Counted from the first letter of the stretch, positions 1 through 7,982 are shown. The stretch: DNA of 64,000 nucleotides from Pyramidobacter sp. C12-8 (GCF_002007215.1 NZ_MUHX01000002.1:62001-126000); one strand, 5' to 3'. Numbers and translations: made by a program. Notes: generated by a model from the sequence alone, not told the origin.

Positions 1-1028
1 GCGCGCACGACGCTGAAGCCGCTTTCGCACCAGGCCGCGATCGTCTCCTGCAGTTCCTCGCCGTCAGTCCGCACGAAAAGCGGCGCCAGTTCGCGCTCCA
101 CCATGCTGTCGAGCAGGCGGGGCTCGGAACAGAGCAGCAGTTCCTCGACGCGAAAATCGGTGATGATGTGGACTTTGTCGCGCGGGAGCAGTTTGCTGCC
201 GACGCCCAAGGCGACCTGCGCCTCGCGATACGACGAGACTAGGCCGGGAATGCCGTCCTGCACGCTGCCGATGCCGACCGCGGCGGAAAAACCGCGGCGC
301 TTGAGCTGGTCGGTCAGCTGCAGGCACTGCTCGCGCACCGCCACGTAGAACTTGTCGCGATTGAACTCGCGCCCGCGCATGGCGCTGCGGAAGACCACGT
401 AGCGGTGCGGGCCGACGCTGCCGGAAACGTCGCCGGGAGCGTTGAAGATCTGGCGGATGTCCATCAGCGTGCGGTCGCGTTCGGGATAGTCGCCGTCCTC
501 GCTGCTCTGCGACGACGTGTCGATCTCGATCACCGAATAGGCCAGCGTCTTGTCGTAGCCCATCAGCGCCGCCTTGGTCTCGATCACCTGCGGATCGTTG
601 ATGCCGGGGCGGAACAGGGCGATGTCGGCCACCAACGCCTGCAGGTTGCGCTCGCGTTCCAGCAGTTCGCGCGTGATCATGCGCTCTTTCAGGTACAGCT
701 CAGCCTGGCTTTTGACGAGCTGAGCGAACGGCTTGACCTTTTCGGGATCGCCCGTGATAGCGATCGTGCCGATCACATGCTGCTCAGTATCGAGGATCGG
801 ATAGGTGACGCCGGGCTTGACGCCTTTCAGACGGCGGGCGTCCTCTTCCGTTTCCCAGCGGGACTGCCCCGTGCGCCCGACAATGGCGCACGCCTCGTTC
901 AGCGTGCCGATACCGCGGTCGAGGTCGCTGCAGCCGATCGTGATTCCGTCGGTATCGGTGATGACGACGTCGTATCCGATGACGCGGGAAATGTTTTCCG
1001 CAAGTTCCTGAGCAATAGGTCTAAGCAT
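1..1028 (-). CDS. CdaR/PucR-type sugar-diacid transcriptional regulator (3' end outside window)
   Basis: The gene starts at the ATG at 1028, behind a strong GGGAGGAG ribosome site, and runs off the left edge, so about 342 residues are visible. The first ~130 residues (MLRPIAQELAENISRVIGYD..., then VGRTGQSRWETEEDARRLKG) match the putative sugar-diacid recognition domain of the CdaR family. The middle part, including GFSAAVGIGS and SSYREAQVALGVG, looks like the GGDEF-like CdaR domain. The C-terminal helix-turn-helix expected for the family lies outside the window. Such proteins usually activate glycerate, glucarate or related organic-acid genes and are often autoregulated. A paired palindrome upstream (1125-1155) fits regulation of this promoter. 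The family is clear; the ligand is unknown. Confidence 0.85.
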   Translation of the reverse strand, partial: MLRPIAQELAENISRVIGYDVVITDTDGITIGCSDLDRGIGTLNEACAIVGRTGQSRWETEEDARRLKGVKPGVTYPILDTEQHVIGTIAITGDPEKVKPFAQLVKSQAELYLKERMITRELLERERNLQALVADIALFRPGINDPQVIETKAALMGYDKTLAYSVIEIDTSSQSSEDGDYPERDRTLMDIRQIFNAPGDVSGSVGPHRYVVFRSAMRGREFNRDKFYVAVREQCLQLTDQLKRRGFSAAVGIGSVQDGIPGLVSSYREAQVALGVGSKLLPRDKVHIITDFRVEELLLCSEPRLLDSMVERELAPLFVRTDGEELQETIAAWCESGFSVVR

Positions 1029-1081
1029 GTGTCTCCTCCCGGACATTGTGTAATTGCGGCGTATCTGCCTGATTTTGACGG

Positions 1082-1110
1082 GAATTAAGGCAAGTTTTTT
1101 TCGCCGACAA
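1082..1110 (-). promoter_or_regulatory. Candidate promoter of the CdaR-type gene
   Basis: On the minus strand TTGTCG (1110-1105) and TAATTC (1087-1082) are spaced by exactly 17 bases and sit about 55 bases before the ATG. Both hexamers are imperfect, so this is a prediction only. Confidence 0.4.
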
Positions 1111-1124
1111 GTTTATCAGAGATC

Positions 1125-1155
1125 TTTCGTAACGAAATTTTATTTCGTTACGAAA
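1125..1155. promoter_or_regulatory. Twin palindromic operator (two TTTCGTWACGAAA sites)
   Basis: Two 13-bp palindromes, TTTCGTAACGAAA at 1125-1137 and TTTCGTTACGAAA at 1143-1155, each have 6-bp arms around one central base. Together they also form a 14-bp stem with a 3-base loop. No U-run follows on either strand, so a terminator is less likely than a pair of binding sites for a dimeric regulator. They lie about 15 bp upstream of the predicted -35 box of the CdaR-type gene, a position typical of activator binding. The regulator is not identified; autoregulation is one possibility. Confidence 0.55.
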
Positions 1156-1383
1156 AAACTTTTAAGTCATATAGACGCATTCCAACATGTATTATAATAC
1201 CACTTTCGGCATTTTTGTGGAGCTCATTTTCATTTATTCGTCTCAAGATTTTGAGATTTTTATGAACAAAAATGTAGGGCGATCCGCGTCGTCCCGTCAT
1301 ATTTTCGGCAACTTGCCTGATTTCATCGGATGAATCACGCCCAAACAGCAGAAACGGCTCGCCACAAATCATCGAAAAAGATA

Positions 1384-2040
1384 CTACAGCACAAACGGAT
1401 CTTCCATTAAAACACGCTCAATATGACGACAACGGCCGGTTTTACGCCCCTCTTCACAGGTACAACAGCGATGCTCCACGTCCACGGCAAATTCTTCGCC
1501 GTTTTCCTCCACGAGCCATACCTTTGCTCCGACCCGCCGAAGTTCGGGGCCGCCGGCCTTTCCCGCCGACAGCCCTCGGGCTGCGGCGAAATTATCAGCC
1601 TGCTTTTCAAGAATCGGCTCGCCGGGATCCAAAGGCACGCTCTCGATGAATTCGCCCTTGTCCAGCGCCACGTTGGACAGGCGGTCGGCTTCGGCGTTCC
1701 GGGCCCTCGGCACCCAGCGGCAGCGCGCTTGCAGAGCGCGCATACGCTCGATGATCGGCTCGGCCAGCGCTTTCAGACGGGGTTCTTTGATCTTCCACTG
1801 CCCCGTTACCTGCGATATCACCAGTTTGCTGTCGCCGCAGATTTCCGCGTTCTTCAGACCGCGGCGTTCAAGCTCGTCAAGCAGCAGACTCAGCGCCATA
1901 TACTCCGCCTCGTTGTTGGTCTTCATGCCCAACGGCAGCGCACGGCGCCAGATCACCCGCTCGCCGTCGTAAATCACCATGCCGGCACCGGCGTCGCCGG
2001 GATTGCCCCGCGAGGCGCCGTCAAAATGGCCTCGAATCAT
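1384..2040 (-). CDS. RNase HI-family protein with C-terminal SWIM-type zinc finger
   Basis: The ATG at 2040 shares one base with the stop of the MFS gene (TGATG) and has an AAGGAGG site, so translational coupling is likely; this start gives 218 residues. Residues 1-125 are an RNase H domain with all four acidic positions in place: D7 (HFDGASRGNPG), E46 (NNEAEY), D70 (CGDSKL) and D119 (ARNAEADRLSN). This suggests cleavage of RNA in RNA-DNA hybrids. After a linker, residues ~170-210 end in C193-T-C195 and C204-R-H206, the CxC...CxH signature of SWIM zinc fingers, which bind DNA or protein. The RNase H call is firm. The SWIM call rests on the motif alone, and the fusion is unusual. Confidence 0.85.
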   Translation of the reverse strand: MIRGHFDGASRGNPGDAGAGMVIYDGERVIWRRALPLGMKTNNEAEYMALSLLLDELERRGLKNAEICGDSKLVISQVTGQWKIKEPRLKALAEPIIERMRALQARCRWVPRARNAEADRLSNVALDKGEFIESVPLDPGEPILEKQADNFAAARGLSAGKAGGPELRRVGAKVWLVEENGEEFAVDVEHRCCTCEEGRKTGRCRHIERVLMEDPFVL

Positions 2041-3221
2041 CAGGCTCTCGCCTCCTTGTTCGTTTGTGCGCGCAGCGGCGGATGACGCCACAGCGTCGCG
2101 TAGATCACGGGAAAAGTTCCTATCGCGAAACAGCCGATAACCGCCAGCACTCCATCCAGTCCCATACGTTCCGAAAGAGCGCCAATCAGCAACGGCAGCA
2201 GAATCGGCGGCAGATCATTCGCCAGGAGGTACAACGACGATCCCTTGGGAAGCAGCCGCGGCGGAAACACGTCCGGTACCAGCGCGCTGATGGCGGGATA
2301 ATCGACGCCGTGGCTCAGTCCGAAAAGCATGCCCGCCGCCACGAACCAAGGGATCTGTTTCGACGAGGCGGCCAGCAAAAGCGAAAGCGCCTCACCCACA
2401 GCCCAGAAACAGAAGGAGGTTCGTCGATCGAAAGACGTCAGCAGCCAGGCGCAGAAAGCCACGCGCACGAGTACGCTGACCGGCGTCAACGCCCACGTGA
2501 ACCATGTTCCCCTGAAGCCGAGCCCGCGCATCAGGTTCGGTACGTACTGAATCGCCGCCGTAGCCGTCAGCGAAACCGTAAAAATCGAAGCGAGCAGCGC
2601 CCACGTCTCCCGACGCCTTATCAGTTCGCCCCAGCTTCCCCACGCCACGCCCGTGACCGCCTGCCCTGTGGCCCCTTTTCCGGCGCGAGGCATGCGCAGA
2701 GCATAAAGCGCCAGCGCTGTCAAAATAGCGGAGGAAAGCATCATGAACAGACGGATGAAACCGCGGTCAATCAGGAATTCGGACAACGGCACTACGACAA
2801 ACTGCGGAAGAATGGAGCCAAGGCAGAGATAACCGAAAATCCGGCCGCGTTCCGCCGCGGGGATAACCAGCCCCTGATACGCCGTGATCGCCACATACAC
2901 CACGCTGTAAGCCATGCCGACAAGAAAACGCGCCAGCATCAGCGCGCAAAAATTCCGCGACAGATACCCCAGCCCTGCGGCGGCCCCCAAAAGCGCCGCC
3001 CCCGTCACGGCCCCGCGGACGCCGACGCGCTCCACCATCCAGCCCCCGAGAGGACGGGCACAGGTCGCACCAACGTAAAAGACGCTCATGACCACGCCCA
3101 TCCGCCACGAACCGAAATCCATCTGCAGCAGCAGCGACGGCAGCACGTAGCTGGCAGAAACCAGGCTATGGGCGCAAAACGTCAGCGTGAAAATACTGTA
3201 AAAATAAGAGGGCAGCCTCAT
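2040..3221 (-). CDS. Major facilitator superfamily transporter
   Basis: A 393-residue polytopic membrane protein with about 12 hydrophobic segments, the usual MFS size. The first cytoplasmic loop region GGWMVERVGVRGAV resembles the MFS G-x-x-x-D/E-R-x-G motif between helices 2 and 3. The start at ATG 3221 follows GGGAGAGAG. It is the upstream partner of the RNase HI gene and overlaps it by one base. The substrate cannot be told from sequence; the overall look (YbfB/YjiJ- or CynX-like, no obvious binding residues) is not diagnostic. Confidence 0.8.
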   Translation of the reverse strand: MRLPSYFYSIFTLTFCAHSLVSASYVLPSLLLQMDFGSWRMGVVMSVFYVGATCARPLGGWMVERVGVRGAVTGAALLGAAAGLGYLSRNFCALMLARFLVGMAYSVVYVAITAYQGLVIPAAERGRIFGYLCLGSILPQFVVVPLSEFLIDRGFIRLFMMLSSAILTALALYALRMPRAGKGATGQAVTGVAWGSWGELIRRRETWALLASIFTVSLTATAAIQYVPNLMRGLGFRGTWFTWALTPVSVLVRVAFCAWLLTSFDRRTSFCFWAVGEALSLLLAASSKQIPWFVAAGMLFGLSHGVDYPAISALVPDVFPPRLLPKGSSLYLLANDLPPILLPLLIGALSERMGLDGVLAVIGCFAIGTFPVIYATLWRHPPLRAQTNKEARA

Positions 3222-3529
3222 ACGCTCTCTCTCCCGAACGAGAAAAATGCCTGCACGCCCGTGGCGGCAGGATAACCTGCAGACCGTCGCCGCCCTTCAG
3301 AAACGGCGACGTCGCACGTTGACATTGTACACCTCGAATCGCATAAAAACCTTTTTCTCCATGATACCAAACAAATCGTTTCCAACGGAAGGGAAGACAT
3401 CCCATGAAAGCGCACAGCAAACTTCTGTGCTTTGGCGCCGCGCTGTCTTGCCCTACCGTCGGCCGCCTTTTCTACGGGGAAAGACGGCGTTCCCGACCAT
3501 GGCTCCGGAAACGGATTGACAGTCCACAA
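3222..3529. other. Intergenic region without a supported gene
   Basis: Between the MFS start and the decarboxylase terminator no reading frame has a ribosome site or a recognisable product. An 8-bp stem (CGTCGCCG...CGGCGACG, 3283-3310) lies here and the MFS promoter must be inside, but no convincing -35/-10 pair was found. Confidence 0.4.
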
Positions 3530-3561
3530 AAAATCCTCTCGTTCGCGAACGAGAGGATTTT
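3530..3561 (-). terminator. Rho-independent terminator of the decarboxylase beta gene
   Basis: A perfect 32-bp palindrome (AAAATCCTCTCGTTC and its complement) ends in TTTT on either strand and begins 16 bases after the stop codon of the minus-strand gene. Confidence 0.85.
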
Positions 3562-3577
3562 GTGCAGATCGTAGAAC

Positions 3578-4738
3578 TCAGTGAGACAACAGCGTCAGCA
3601 TGACGGCCGCGGCGACGGCCGTGCCGATGACGCCGGCCACGTTGGGTCCCATGGCGTGCATCAGCAGGAAATGGCCGGGGTTCTCCTTCTGGCAGACCAC
3701 CTGAACGACGCGGGCCGCCATGGGAACGGCGGATACGCCGGCAGCGCCGATCATCGGGTTGATCTTGCCGCCGCTGAGGATCTTGAGAAGCTGGCCGAAG
3801 CCGCAACCGCCGGCCGTGCTGGCCATGAAGGCGACCAGTCCGAGGACGATGATCTTGATCGTGCCGAGAGTCAGGAACTTATCGGCTTCCATCGTGGCGC
3901 CGACGGTCAGCGACAGGAAGATCGTGGTGGTGTTCATGATCGCGTTCTGAGCCGTGTCGCTGAGACGGTCGGCACAGCCGCATTCGCGAATCAGGTTACC
4001 GAACATGAGGATACCGACGAGAGGCACCGACATGGGCAGGATCAGCCCGGTGACGACGGTGACGACGATGGGGAACATGATCCTTTCGAGCTTGCTGACG
4101 GGACGAAGCTTGTCCATCGTGATGGCACGGTCGGCTTTGCTGGTGCACAGCTTGATGATCGGAGGCTGGATCAGGGGCACCAGCGACATGTAGCTGTATG
4201 AAGCCACGGCCACGGCGCCGAGAATCTGCGGCGCCAGTTTCGAACACAGATAAATGCTGGTCGGCCCGTCGGCGCCGCCGATAATGGCGATCGAAGCGGC
4301 TTCCTGCACGTTGAAGCCCAGCATCATGGCTCCGAACAGCGCGATGAAAACGCCCAGCTGGGCGGCGGCCCCGAGGAGGAACGTGATGGGGTTGGCCAGA
4401 AGCGGGGTAAAGTCGGTCATGGCGCCGATGCCCATGAAGATGATGACGGGATAGATCTCCTTGACCGTGCCGAAGGACATGTAATACAGGAACCCGCCGG
4501 CCTGGGTCTCGTTGCCCAGCGCATCGAGCACGGGCCCGGAGGTGATGCCCGACAGAGGCAGGTTGGCCAGAAGGCAGCCGAACGCGATGGGGATCAGCAG
4601 CAACGGTTCAAAGCCGCGGCCAATGGCCAAGTACAGCAAGGCAAACGCCACCAGCAACATGACAATGTTGCCGCCCGTCAGTCCCGCAAAGCCGGATTCG
4701 CCGACAATGCGGGCAAACGCTTCAGAAACAACGCTCAT
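3578..4738 (-). CDS. Sodium ion-translocating decarboxylase, beta subunit
   Basis: A 386-residue membrane protein of the OadB/GcdB/MmdB family, the subunit that couples decarboxylation of a biotin-carried carboxyl group to Na+ export. The conserved Na+-site segment GGADGPTSIYL (~154-164), the NTTTIFLSL stretch and the C-terminal GPNVAGVIGTA are all present, and the length is normal (~375-430). The ATG at 4738 follows GGAGGAAAAAATT. A 42-residue one-helix protein lies directly upstream. No alpha (carboxyltransferase) or biotin-carrier subunit is in the window, so the substrate (oxaloacetate, methylmalonyl-CoA or glutaconyl-CoA) is open; these would have to be encoded elsewhere. Confidence 0.92.
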   Translation of the reverse strand: MSVVSEAFARIVGESGFAGLTGGNIVMLLVAFALLYLAIGRGFEPLLLIPIAFGCLLANLPLSGITSGPVLDALGNETQAGGFLYYMSFGTVKEIYPVIIFMGIGAMTDFTPLLANPITFLLGAAAQLGVFIALFGAMMLGFNVQEAASIAIIGGADGPTSIYLCSKLAPQILGAVAVASYSYMSLVPLIQPPIIKLCTSKADRAITMDKLRPVSKLERIMFPIVVTVVTGLILPMSVPLVGILMFGNLIRECGCADRLSDTAQNAIMNTTTIFLSLTVGATMEADKFLTLGTIKIIVLGLVAFMASTAGGCGFGQLLKILSGGKINPMIGAAGVSAVPMAARVVQVVCQKENPGHFLLMHAMGPNVAGVIGTAVAAAVMLTLLSH

Positions 4739-4816
4739 AATTTTTTCCTCCTTGGGAAAATCGTAAGATGATGCGGTTCGAGCCGCTTTAAACCGTTTTA
4801 CGCCCTCCGCAAGCCT

Positions 4817-4945
4817 TTACTTGCGGCCGGTGCTGACGATACGCATCGCGTAAATCACGCCGGTCAGTCCCGCGAGCACGAGAAACACCACGCTGAACGC
4901 GATCGCCGAGAGAGCCGTAGCCCCGCTCATGCCGTCAAAGACCAT
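4817..4945 (-). CDS. Miniature gamma-like subunit of the Na+ decarboxylase (OadG-like)
   Basis: A 42-residue gene translated from ATG 4945 (MVFDGMSGATALSAIAFSVV...) behind a near-perfect GGAGGTGA site. It has one hydrophobic helix (about residues 11-34) and a short basic tail ending in RIVSTGRK. OadG/MmdD-type subunits are short one-helix proteins that assemble the complex and are encoded next to beta, so position and topology suggest this role. At 42 residues it is about half the usual size and lacks the long Pro/Ala-rich tail. The gene is clear from its ribosome site and codon use; the function is inferred from context. Confidence 0.7.
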   Translation of the reverse strand: MVFDGMSGATALSAIAFSVVFLVLAGLTGVIYAMRIVSTGRK

Positions 4946-4970
4946 TCCGTTCACCTCCAAAAGAATAAAC

Positions 4971-4985
4971 TATTGGATACCAATA
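4971..4985. promoter_or_regulatory. Palindromic operator candidate TATTGGATACCAATA
   Basis: A perfect 15-bp inverted repeat (TATTGG-ATA-CCAATA) lies just upstream of the ribosome site of the miniature gamma-subunit gene. TTGGTAT/ATACCAA-type palindromes are common operators of GntR/FCD regulators, but no regulator can be assigned. Confidence 0.4.
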
Positions 4986-5176
4986 AATACAAGCTATTAA
5001 AAAACTTCAACATAGACACGATGCGAATAAGAATAACGGAAAAAAGGTTCAGCGTCAAGACAAAAAAGGCTAAGAGAAGTTAAACGCCAGCAGAAAAATT
5101 TCACAAATTTTCAAGTCCCGATAAAAGATGCTTAGGCCGGCGCCGGCGTTCTCGTTCTGCGCTGCGGCCTCAAAAA

Positions 5177-5217
5177 CAAAAAAGGCGGCCCCCGGGAAAA
5201 CGAGGCGCCGTCTTTTC
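5177..5217 (-). terminator. Possible terminator after fabH
   Basis: On the minus strand a GC-rich imperfect hairpin (GGCG...CGCC around a CCCGGG core) is followed by TTTTTTGTTTTT, about 110 bases after the fabH stop. The stem is short and imperfect. Confidence 0.35.
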
Positions 5218-5323
5218 GTCATGAACGGCGACGCCATACAATGCGTCGCCTCGAATTTATACTATTTCTTGATAAAAAGCATTACCATGGTTTACTGGGC
5301 GCTGCCTCGACGATTTTCGCCGG

Positions 5324-6361
5324 CTATTTTGCGCCGTCATCCGTCCCCCACTCCACCAACACCGTTCCCCACGATAAGCCAACGCCGAAACCGGACAACA
5401 GGACCTTCATGCCCGCTTTCAGCCGCCCCTGCTCCGCGCATTCCCCCAGCGCGATCGGAATCGTCGAAGAGACCGTGTTCCCCTTGTCTTCAAGGTTGAT
5501 CACGAACTTGTCCTCGGGGAACCGCATTTCGTCGCGCACTTGCTCCAGCAGAAGCCGGGACGCTTGATGGAAAACGATCAGGTCAAGATCCTCTTTTCTG
5601 ACGCCGGCGCGCTCCAGGCAACGCTGCACCGAACCGGGAACTTCTCTCAAGGAGAACTCGAGCACCTTGCGGCCGTCCATGAGCACATTTTCCTGGCTAT
5701 GCGCATTGCCGAAGCGGTTCACCCGCTCTGCGGCCGTGCTTTCCGAACGGGGCAGCGCCGTCTCCCCCGCTTCGATGATGATATCACGAAGCCCCGAGCC
5801 GTCGGTCCCGAGATCGAAACCGGTGACGCGATCGCGCCCGCTGACTTCCAGGAGCGTCGCCGTATAGCCGTCGCCGAAAATGGTGCGGATCGCCTTGTCC
5901 TGCTTGTTGACATAGCGCGTCACCTGATCGCCGGTGATCAGCAGCACGCGGTCGGCAATTCCGGCAGCGATACAGCCCTTGGCGATGGAAAGGCCGTACA
6001 CGTAACCGGAACAGCCCAGTTCGTAGTCCACGGCGCCGCAGCTTTTCCGCAGCCCCAGCTTGTGATGAACCACGCACGCAGTGGCAGGCGCGATGTAATC
6101 GCGGGCCTCGCAGCAGACCACCAGCATGTCGATGCTGTCGCGGGAAACTGCCGGATGTTCGGCAAAGAACTTCTCGCCCGCCAAGGCCAGATAGTGGGAC
6201 ACCGGCTTGTCGGCGTCGGCAATATGGCGCCTGACGATGCCGGTTTTCTTATAAATTTTTTCGGGCGTCCACGTGCCGAATTCCCTGACCAGATCCTCGT
6301 TGGTCTCGAACCGTTCCGGCAGGCACCAGGAAATCCCTCCGATTGACATACCTCTGTTCAT
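5324..6361 (-). CDS. 3-oxoacyl-ACP synthase III-family protein (FabH-like)
   Basis: A 345-residue thiolase-fold condensing enzyme. The KAS III triad is complete: C117 (ELGCSGYVYGL), H265 (VFHQASRLLL) and N295 (DKGNTVSST). Such enzymes join acyl-CoA to malonyl-ACP to start fatty acid or related chains. The ATG at 6361 follows AGGAGGAAG. The gene stands alone, with no acpP, fabD, fabG or plsX next to it. It may therefore be a second KAS III with a special primer, or a decarboxylase-linked or secondary-metabolite enzyme, rather than the housekeeping copy. The family is firm; the physiological role is open. Confidence 0.88.
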   Translation of the reverse strand: MNRGMSIGGISWCLPERFETNEDLVREFGTWTPEKIYKKTGIVRRHIADADKPVSHYLALAGEKFFAEHPAVSRDSIDMLVVCCEARDYIAPATACVVHHKLGLRKSCGAVDYELGCSGYVYGLSIAKGCIAAGIADRVLLITGDQVTRYVNKQDKAIRTIFGDGYTATLLEVSGRDRVTGFDLGTDGSGLRDIIIEAGETALPRSESTAAERVNRFGNAHSQENVLMDGRKVLEFSLREVPGSVQRCLERAGVRKEDLDLIVFHQASRLLLEQVRDEMRFPEDKFVINLEDKGNTVSSTIPIALGECAEQGRLKAGMKVLLSGFGVGLSWGTVLVEWGTDDGAK

Positions 6362-6439
6362 ACGCTCACTTCCTCCTCTATCATAAAACGTTTCCGCCGC
6401 ACAGACTTTATGACTTGGTTTTAATGGCTAGTAATAAAT

Positions 6440-6468
6440 TTTAACTGATGCGGGGGCATTTCGCAACG
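6440..6468 (-). promoter_or_regulatory. Predicted promoter of the fabH-like gene
   Basis: Minus-strand TTGCGA (6468-6463) and TAAAAT (6445-6440) are spaced by 17 bases, about 80 bases before the ATG. Confidence 0.5.
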
Positions 6469-6553
6469 CCATCTTAATTACATAATCCAACCGAGACTCT
6501 TTCGTCGGCACGGATCCCCAGTTTCGTACCGCGGCACAAGAGAAACATTTTCA

Positions 6554-6582
6554 TTGACAGGGCACGACAATTCTGCTACCGT
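6554..6582 (+). promoter_or_regulatory. Predicted promoter of the chromate-transporter pair
   Basis: TTGACA (6554-6559), a 17-base spacer and TACCGT (6577-6582) lie about 65 bases before the GTG start of the first gene. The -35 box is perfect; the -10 box keeps only TA...T. Confidence 0.55.
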
Positions 6583-6648
6583 TCTGGCCATACGAATTCG
6601 CCGTTTTTCCCGCGGCGTTTCCAATTTCGAGAAAAGAGGCGTCCTACG

Positions 6649-7236
6649 GTGGAATCACGGATAGAAGGACAGGCAGAAGAAAAGAAGCTCGGGCTTTTTT
6701 CGATCTTCATGATGATCTTCAAGATCAGCGCCTTTACGCTCGGCGGCGGCGCCGTGCTCATCGGCCTGATCCAGGAAGCGGTGAACCGCACGGGAGTCGT
6801 CCCCGAAGAAAAAACGGCCGACATGCTGGCGCTTTCGCTGGCCGCCCCCGGCGCGATGGGCATCAGCATGTCCTACCAGGCGGGGCTGGCGCTCGGCGGC
6901 CCCGCCGGCGCGGCGGCGGCCGTGTTTGGCATGGCGCTGCCGCCCTTCATCGCTATTCTCGTGCTCTCCAGCTGGCTGCTGGCGCACATGGGCTCGGGCT
7001 ACATTTCCGCGTTCTTCAGCGGCGCCACGGCCGCCCTGGTGGTCGTGCTCGGGGCCATCGTCTGGAAGCTGGGCAAGAAGAACGCTCTCGTCAGCGTCAA
7101 GGACACGGTCATCTGCCTGCTGGTCGCCGCCGCGGTGCTGGTCTTCAAGGTCTCCGCGGTGTGGGGACTGATCGGCGGCACGATCGTCACGCTGATCGTC
7201 AACCTGCTTCTCGAGAAAGAAGGGGAAAAGGCATGA
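6649..7236 (+). CDS. Chromate transporter-family protein, short ChrA half 1
   Basis: 195 residues from a GTG start (MESRIEGQAEEKK...). It is a single CHR domain with the family motif FTLGGGAVLIGLIQEAV near the start and SLAAPGAMGISMSYQAG and GMALPPFI further on, followed by hydrophobic helices. Short ChrA proteins come as co-encoded pairs that form one transporter of opposite half-topologies, and the next gene overlaps by four bases (ATGA) with its own CHR domain. In anaerobes with no chromate exposure the true substrate may be another oxyanion. Family and pairing are clear; the substrate is not. Confidence 0.88.
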   Translation: MESRIEGQAEEKKLGLFSIFMMIFKISAFTLGGGAVLIGLIQEAVNRTGVVPEEKTADMLALSLAAPGAMGISMSYQAGLALGGPAGAAAAVFGMALPPFIAILVLSSWLLAHMGSGYISAFFSGATAALVVVLGAIVWKLGKKNALVSVKDTVICLLVAAAVLVFKVSAVWGLIGGTIVTLIVNLLLEKEGEKA

Positions 7237-7799
7237 CGGATCTGATCGTCCTGTTTTTCATCTTCGCCAAGGTCAGTCTGCTCACCTTCGGCGGCGGCCT
7301 GGCGTCGCTGCCGTTCCTTTACGAGGTCTTCGTCACCGAAAGAGCCTGGCTGACAGCCGGCGTGTTCAGCGAGACCGTCGCGCTCGCGCAGATGACGCCC
7401 GGCCCCATCATTCTCAATTCGGCCACGCTCCTGGGATACCGTTTTGCCGGTCTCGCCGGCTCCATCACCGGCACGGTGGCCGTCGTCGTCGCGCCGCTGC
7501 TGGTGGTGATGGCGCTGGTGTGGATCTTCGAGAACGCTTCCGGCACGGCGCGTCTCTGGGTCGACCGCATCCGCGTCGCCATGCGCCCCGTCGTGGTAGG
7601 GCTGCTGGCCGTGGCGCTGTGGACGGTGGCGCTGCCCGTGCTCCATCGCCGCGAGCTCTGGGCCTTTGCGGGACTGAGCGCCGCGCTCTACTTCGCCGTG
7701 CCGTTCCTGCGCAAGTATCCGCAGATTCTGCTGTTCGGCATGGCGCTGCTGGCCGTCGTCCTTTACGCCCTCGGCATGACGTCGCTCGCCGCGGCGTAA
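7233..7799 (+). CDS. Chromate transporter-family protein, short ChrA half 2
   Basis: 188 residues from ATG 7233, overlapping the first half by ATGA and preceded by GGGGAAAAGG. The N-terminus FAKVSLLTFGGGLASLPFLY and the AQMTPGPIILNSATLLGYR segment are the CHR-domain signatures, and five or six hydrophobic stretches follow. It is expected to work as a heterodimer with the preceding gene product in the cytoplasmic membrane. A strong terminator closes the two-gene operon. Confidence 0.88.
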   Translation: MTDLIVLFFIFAKVSLLTFGGGLASLPFLYEVFVTERAWLTAGVFSETVALAQMTPGPIILNSATLLGYRFAGLAGSITGTVAVVVAPLLVVMALVWIFENASGTARLWVDRIRVAMRPVVVGLLAVALWTVALPVLHRRELWAFAGLSAALYFAVPFLRKYPQILLFGMALLAVVLYALGMTSLAAA

Positions 7800-7860
7800 C
7801 CTTTCGAAAAACTGCTCTCGCTTGAGAGACACGTGACGCGCGCTTAAAAACGTCCCGCTG

Positions 7861-7914
7861 AAAAGGCCGTTCGCACGCCGGGAAATCGTCCCGGTGCGCG
7901 AACGGCCTTTTGTC
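7861..7914 (+). terminator. Terminator of the chromate-transporter operon
   Basis: AAAAGGCCGTTCGC and its complement GCGAACGGCCTTTT form the outer stem, with an inner CCGGGA...TCCCGG stem, and run into TTTTGTCCTTT. Confidence 0.85.
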
Positions 7915-7965
7915 CTTTCGGTGTCTTCTCACGCCATCCGCTTTCGCGAAAGAGACGTAAACGAT

Positions 7966-7982
7966 TTTACAATCTCTTTACG
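7966..7982 (+). promoter_or_regulatory. Pho-box-like direct repeat upstream of pstS
   Basis: TTTACA (7966-7971) and TTTACG (7977-7982) are separated by 5 bases, matching the TTnACA-N5-TTnACA arrangement bound by PhoP/PhoB-type regulators. They lie 74 bases before pstS, whose operon encodes such a regulator. Only two repeats are clear, with a weaker TAAACG just upstream at 7957-7962. Confidence 0.45.

Larger units (their letters stand above)
4946..5323. other. Intergenic region: leader/promoter of the decarboxylase genes and end of fabH
   Basis: AT-rich from 4960 to 5110, as expected for a promoter region. It holds the 15-bp palindrome at 4971-4985 and a possible terminator near 5177-5217. 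A further stem GGCGACG...CGTCGCC (5228-5250) has no U-run. No gene is supported. Confidence 0.5.

Noticed and set aside
1148-1372. A 74-codon minus-strand frame after the RNase HI gene
   Set aside because: No ribosome site, AT-rich, no recognisable product, and its end runs into the operator palindrome.
3218-3529. Overlapping small frames on both strands between the MFS and decarboxylase genes
   Set aside because: No ribosome sites, low-complexity translations and conflicting frames; treated as promoter and spacer.
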